Positions 54,001-57,000 of a DNA stretch of 64,000 nucleotides are shown piece after piece. A program made the position numbers and the translations under genes. The DNA comes from Nocardia bhagyanarayanae (GTDB taxonomy: Bacteria > Actinomycetota > Actinomycetes > Mycobacteriales > Mycobacteriaceae). The stretch's first letter is position 1. Each line of letters opens with the position of its first letter. The notes below the pieces were generated by a model that was not told the origin of the DNA, did no database searches, and saw only the letters and a program-made list of their open reading frames with translations. Where the stretch lies: positions 372,001-436,000 of the forward strand of contig NZ_VFPG01000001.1 in the NCBI RefSeq assembly GCF_006716565.1, given 5' to 3'.

Positions 54001-57000
54001 GTACTGGCTCGCCATCTCGTTCACGGTGCTGCCGATATTGGCCAGCGACGCGTCCCGGCCCGGGACGTGCCAGGACAACAGGGTCGCGGCGTCGACCTCG
54101 CCCATGGCGATGGCCGCCCGGCCGCTGCCGTTGAACGCGGTGGAGTCGAAAGCCATGACGTACACGGGCGTGTTCGGCGCGACAGTTAGGGCCACGCCCT
54201 GCGCCATGGCGATCGCCTCGCGGGTGCGCAGCAGGTTCACCAACTGCTTGTGCGAGGCGGAGTTCAGCTTGCTCTGCCGAATCAGACTCTCGAGCTCGTT
54301 CTTGACTCGCTCGACCGTCTTCGCGGCGTCGGTGCGAGCCTCTTTGATCCGCTGTCTGGCTTCGGCTCGTTCTTGGGCGGCCCGACGGCGGGCCGCCCGC
54401 TTCTCCGCCCCGCTGCTGTCCGGATTCACCTGTGTCCGCGCCCGCGGCTGCTCGGCTTTCGCCTGCGCCAAGGCCGCCGCGGCCCGCTCTTGCCGGGCCA
54501 GCAGAGTCGCCAACTGCGCCTGTTGATCTGTGGTCAACCCGCTGCGGGCGATCAGATCCTGCGATTCCCGGACGATCTGTATCCGGTTGGCGGTGTCGAC
54601 ATCCGGTGCGGGAATGCCCGGCGCGTTGTTGCCGAAGCTGGCCGGATGCACCCGGAGCAGGACCTGCTGCTGCTCCGGCGTGAGCGAGTTCCACCGCTCG
54701 GAGTTCTTGCGCGCCAGCGCATCTATCTCGGCCTGCGTCGCCTTGGGACCGATCTGGAAATCGGCGGGATTCGGCTTGCCCGCCATGCTGTCGAGGATCT
54801 CGGCGGCCTGCTGCTTTTCCGCGTCGGTCGGTGGCCTGGCGTCGGTCACCCGGCGCGGGCGGGCGTTCTCGTCGGTGCCGGGATTCGGGTCGGCCGAATC
54901 GTCCGGCTGGTTCTGGGTTTCCGGATCGTTGTCGGGATCCGTGCTGGTGTCGGGGTCCGAGCTGGTATCGGGATCCGTGCTGGTGTCCGGATCGGTGCTG
55001 GAGCGTGCCGGAGCCGGGGCCGCTGGGGTGGGCGGCGGAGGTGGGAGAACCAGCGCGGAATCCTCGTCGACATCCGGACGCGCCGCCGAATCTTCGTCGC
55101 TGTCCGGACGCGCGGGCGCATCCTCGTCACTATCGGGACGTGCCGGAGCATCCTCGTCGCTGTCCGGTCGCGCCGCCGGGTCCTCGTCACTGGCGGGGCG
55201 AGCGGGCGCATCCTCGTCACTATCGGGACGTGCCGGAGCATCCTCGTCGCTGTCCGGTCGCACCGCCGGGTCCCGGTCGCTACGGGGACGCGCGGGCTCA
55301 TCCTCGTCGGTGTCGTTCTGTGTCGCCGGATCCAGGGTGCTGTCGGTCCGCGCCTGGGCGACCTGCGGGTCGCTCTCCGGTGTGACCTGCACCTGGCCGT
55401 CGGCGTCGCTCTCCGAGTCGACGGTGGTATTTCGTTGCGGTGCTTCGGTATCCGAGATCTGAGTCTGTACCGGACTGGCCGGGGCCGCGCCGGGGGTTGC
55501 GGCCTGAGCGGACGAGCCCGCGCGCGACGCGGGGGTCGACGCGGCGTCGGTGCTCGGGGCGACGTTGGCCGTGCCGTCGTTGAAACCGGCGACGGAGGTG
55601 TCCCCGGCGCGAGGCATACCGGGCAGGTTGGGCGTCGTCGGCCGCCCGGCGCCCGGCTGGCCGGTGGCGGTGCTCGACTGGCCAGTTGCCGGAGACGTGG
55701 AGGTGGACCCCGGCGCGGACGACGAGCTGCCCGGCGCGACACTGGACGCACCCGTGCTCGTGGACGCTCCCGGCGCCGATGTGCTCGCACCCGGCGCTGC
55801 CGACCCAGGTGCGGCCGCCCCCGGCGCGGCCGCACCCGGCGCGATCGTTCCGGCCCCGTTGGTGGCGGTGTTCGAGCCGGCGTTCGGACTCGAGTTGCTG
55901 TCGCCCGAAATGCTTGCGCCAGCGCCGATTTGGGAGTCGCCCAGCGGTGAACCGGCGAGGTTGTTCACCGCGCCCGGATCGGTTACCGGGCTAACCTGCG
56001 CGGCCCCCGCACCGGGATCCGTAACACCCGCACCCGAGTCCGAAGCCCCTGCGCCCGGCTCCGAAACACTCGCTCCAGCACCGTTATCCGACACTCCCGC
56101 GTTGGGATTGCTGGCGGCCGAACTCGAATCGCCCGCCTGCGGAGCCGAATTGCCCTGGTTCGCACCGGCGTTCGATGAATTGCCGTCGGTTGCGACGGCT
56201 TCCGGTCGCTGCTGACCTGCCTGCGGTCCAGCGCCGGTCTGCTGCTGGTTGTTCGCGCCTGAATCGGCGGCACCGGCCTGCGGGGCGTTCGTGTCCTGCC
56301 CGGCCGGCGGTGCGGAGGTATTGCCGGCGCTGGCGGCGTTCGTGCCCGGGCTGTTGTCCCCGGCCCCGTTCTGGTTCCCGGCGCCATTCTGATTTCCGGC
56401 GCCGTTCTGGTTTCCCGTGCCCGAGTTGTCCCCGGCGGGATTGGCGGGATCGGTCCCGTTGGTCGGCTCACCTGGCGGCGCGGTGCCGTCCGGCGGGGTC
56501 ACGTTGAAGTTCCCGCCGCCGATGTTGGGCCCGCCCAAGTATTGACGGTTGCCACGGAAACTCGACGCGGCGGACGGGACCGCACCGGAAAGGCCGCCAC
56601 CGACGAACGCGTGCGGAGTGAACTCACCGGTCAGCGCCCACGCGGTGCCCGCACCGACAAGACCCGCGCCGGTACCCACGAGCGCGCCACCCAGGGCGCG
56701 GGTCCACCGGTTGTCGCTCGACATCATCCGGTTGAGCGCCGGAATATGTCCCAGGCCATAACCGGCGCCACCGCCCGCGGCGCCCGCCGCGAACGAGACA
56801 CCCACGTTCTTCAGGTAGCCGCCCCAGTCGAAGGGCTGCGACTTCAGGCCCTCCGCCTTGAGGATGTTGTGGATAGCGGCTTCCTCGATGGTGGTCTGGA
56901 GGACCTCGACCAAGCCCTCCTGAATCATCTCGTAGACGACCTTGGCGATGACGGTGCGCGCCGCCTCGGACAGGAAGCGCTGACCGATGATGCGGGCGAT

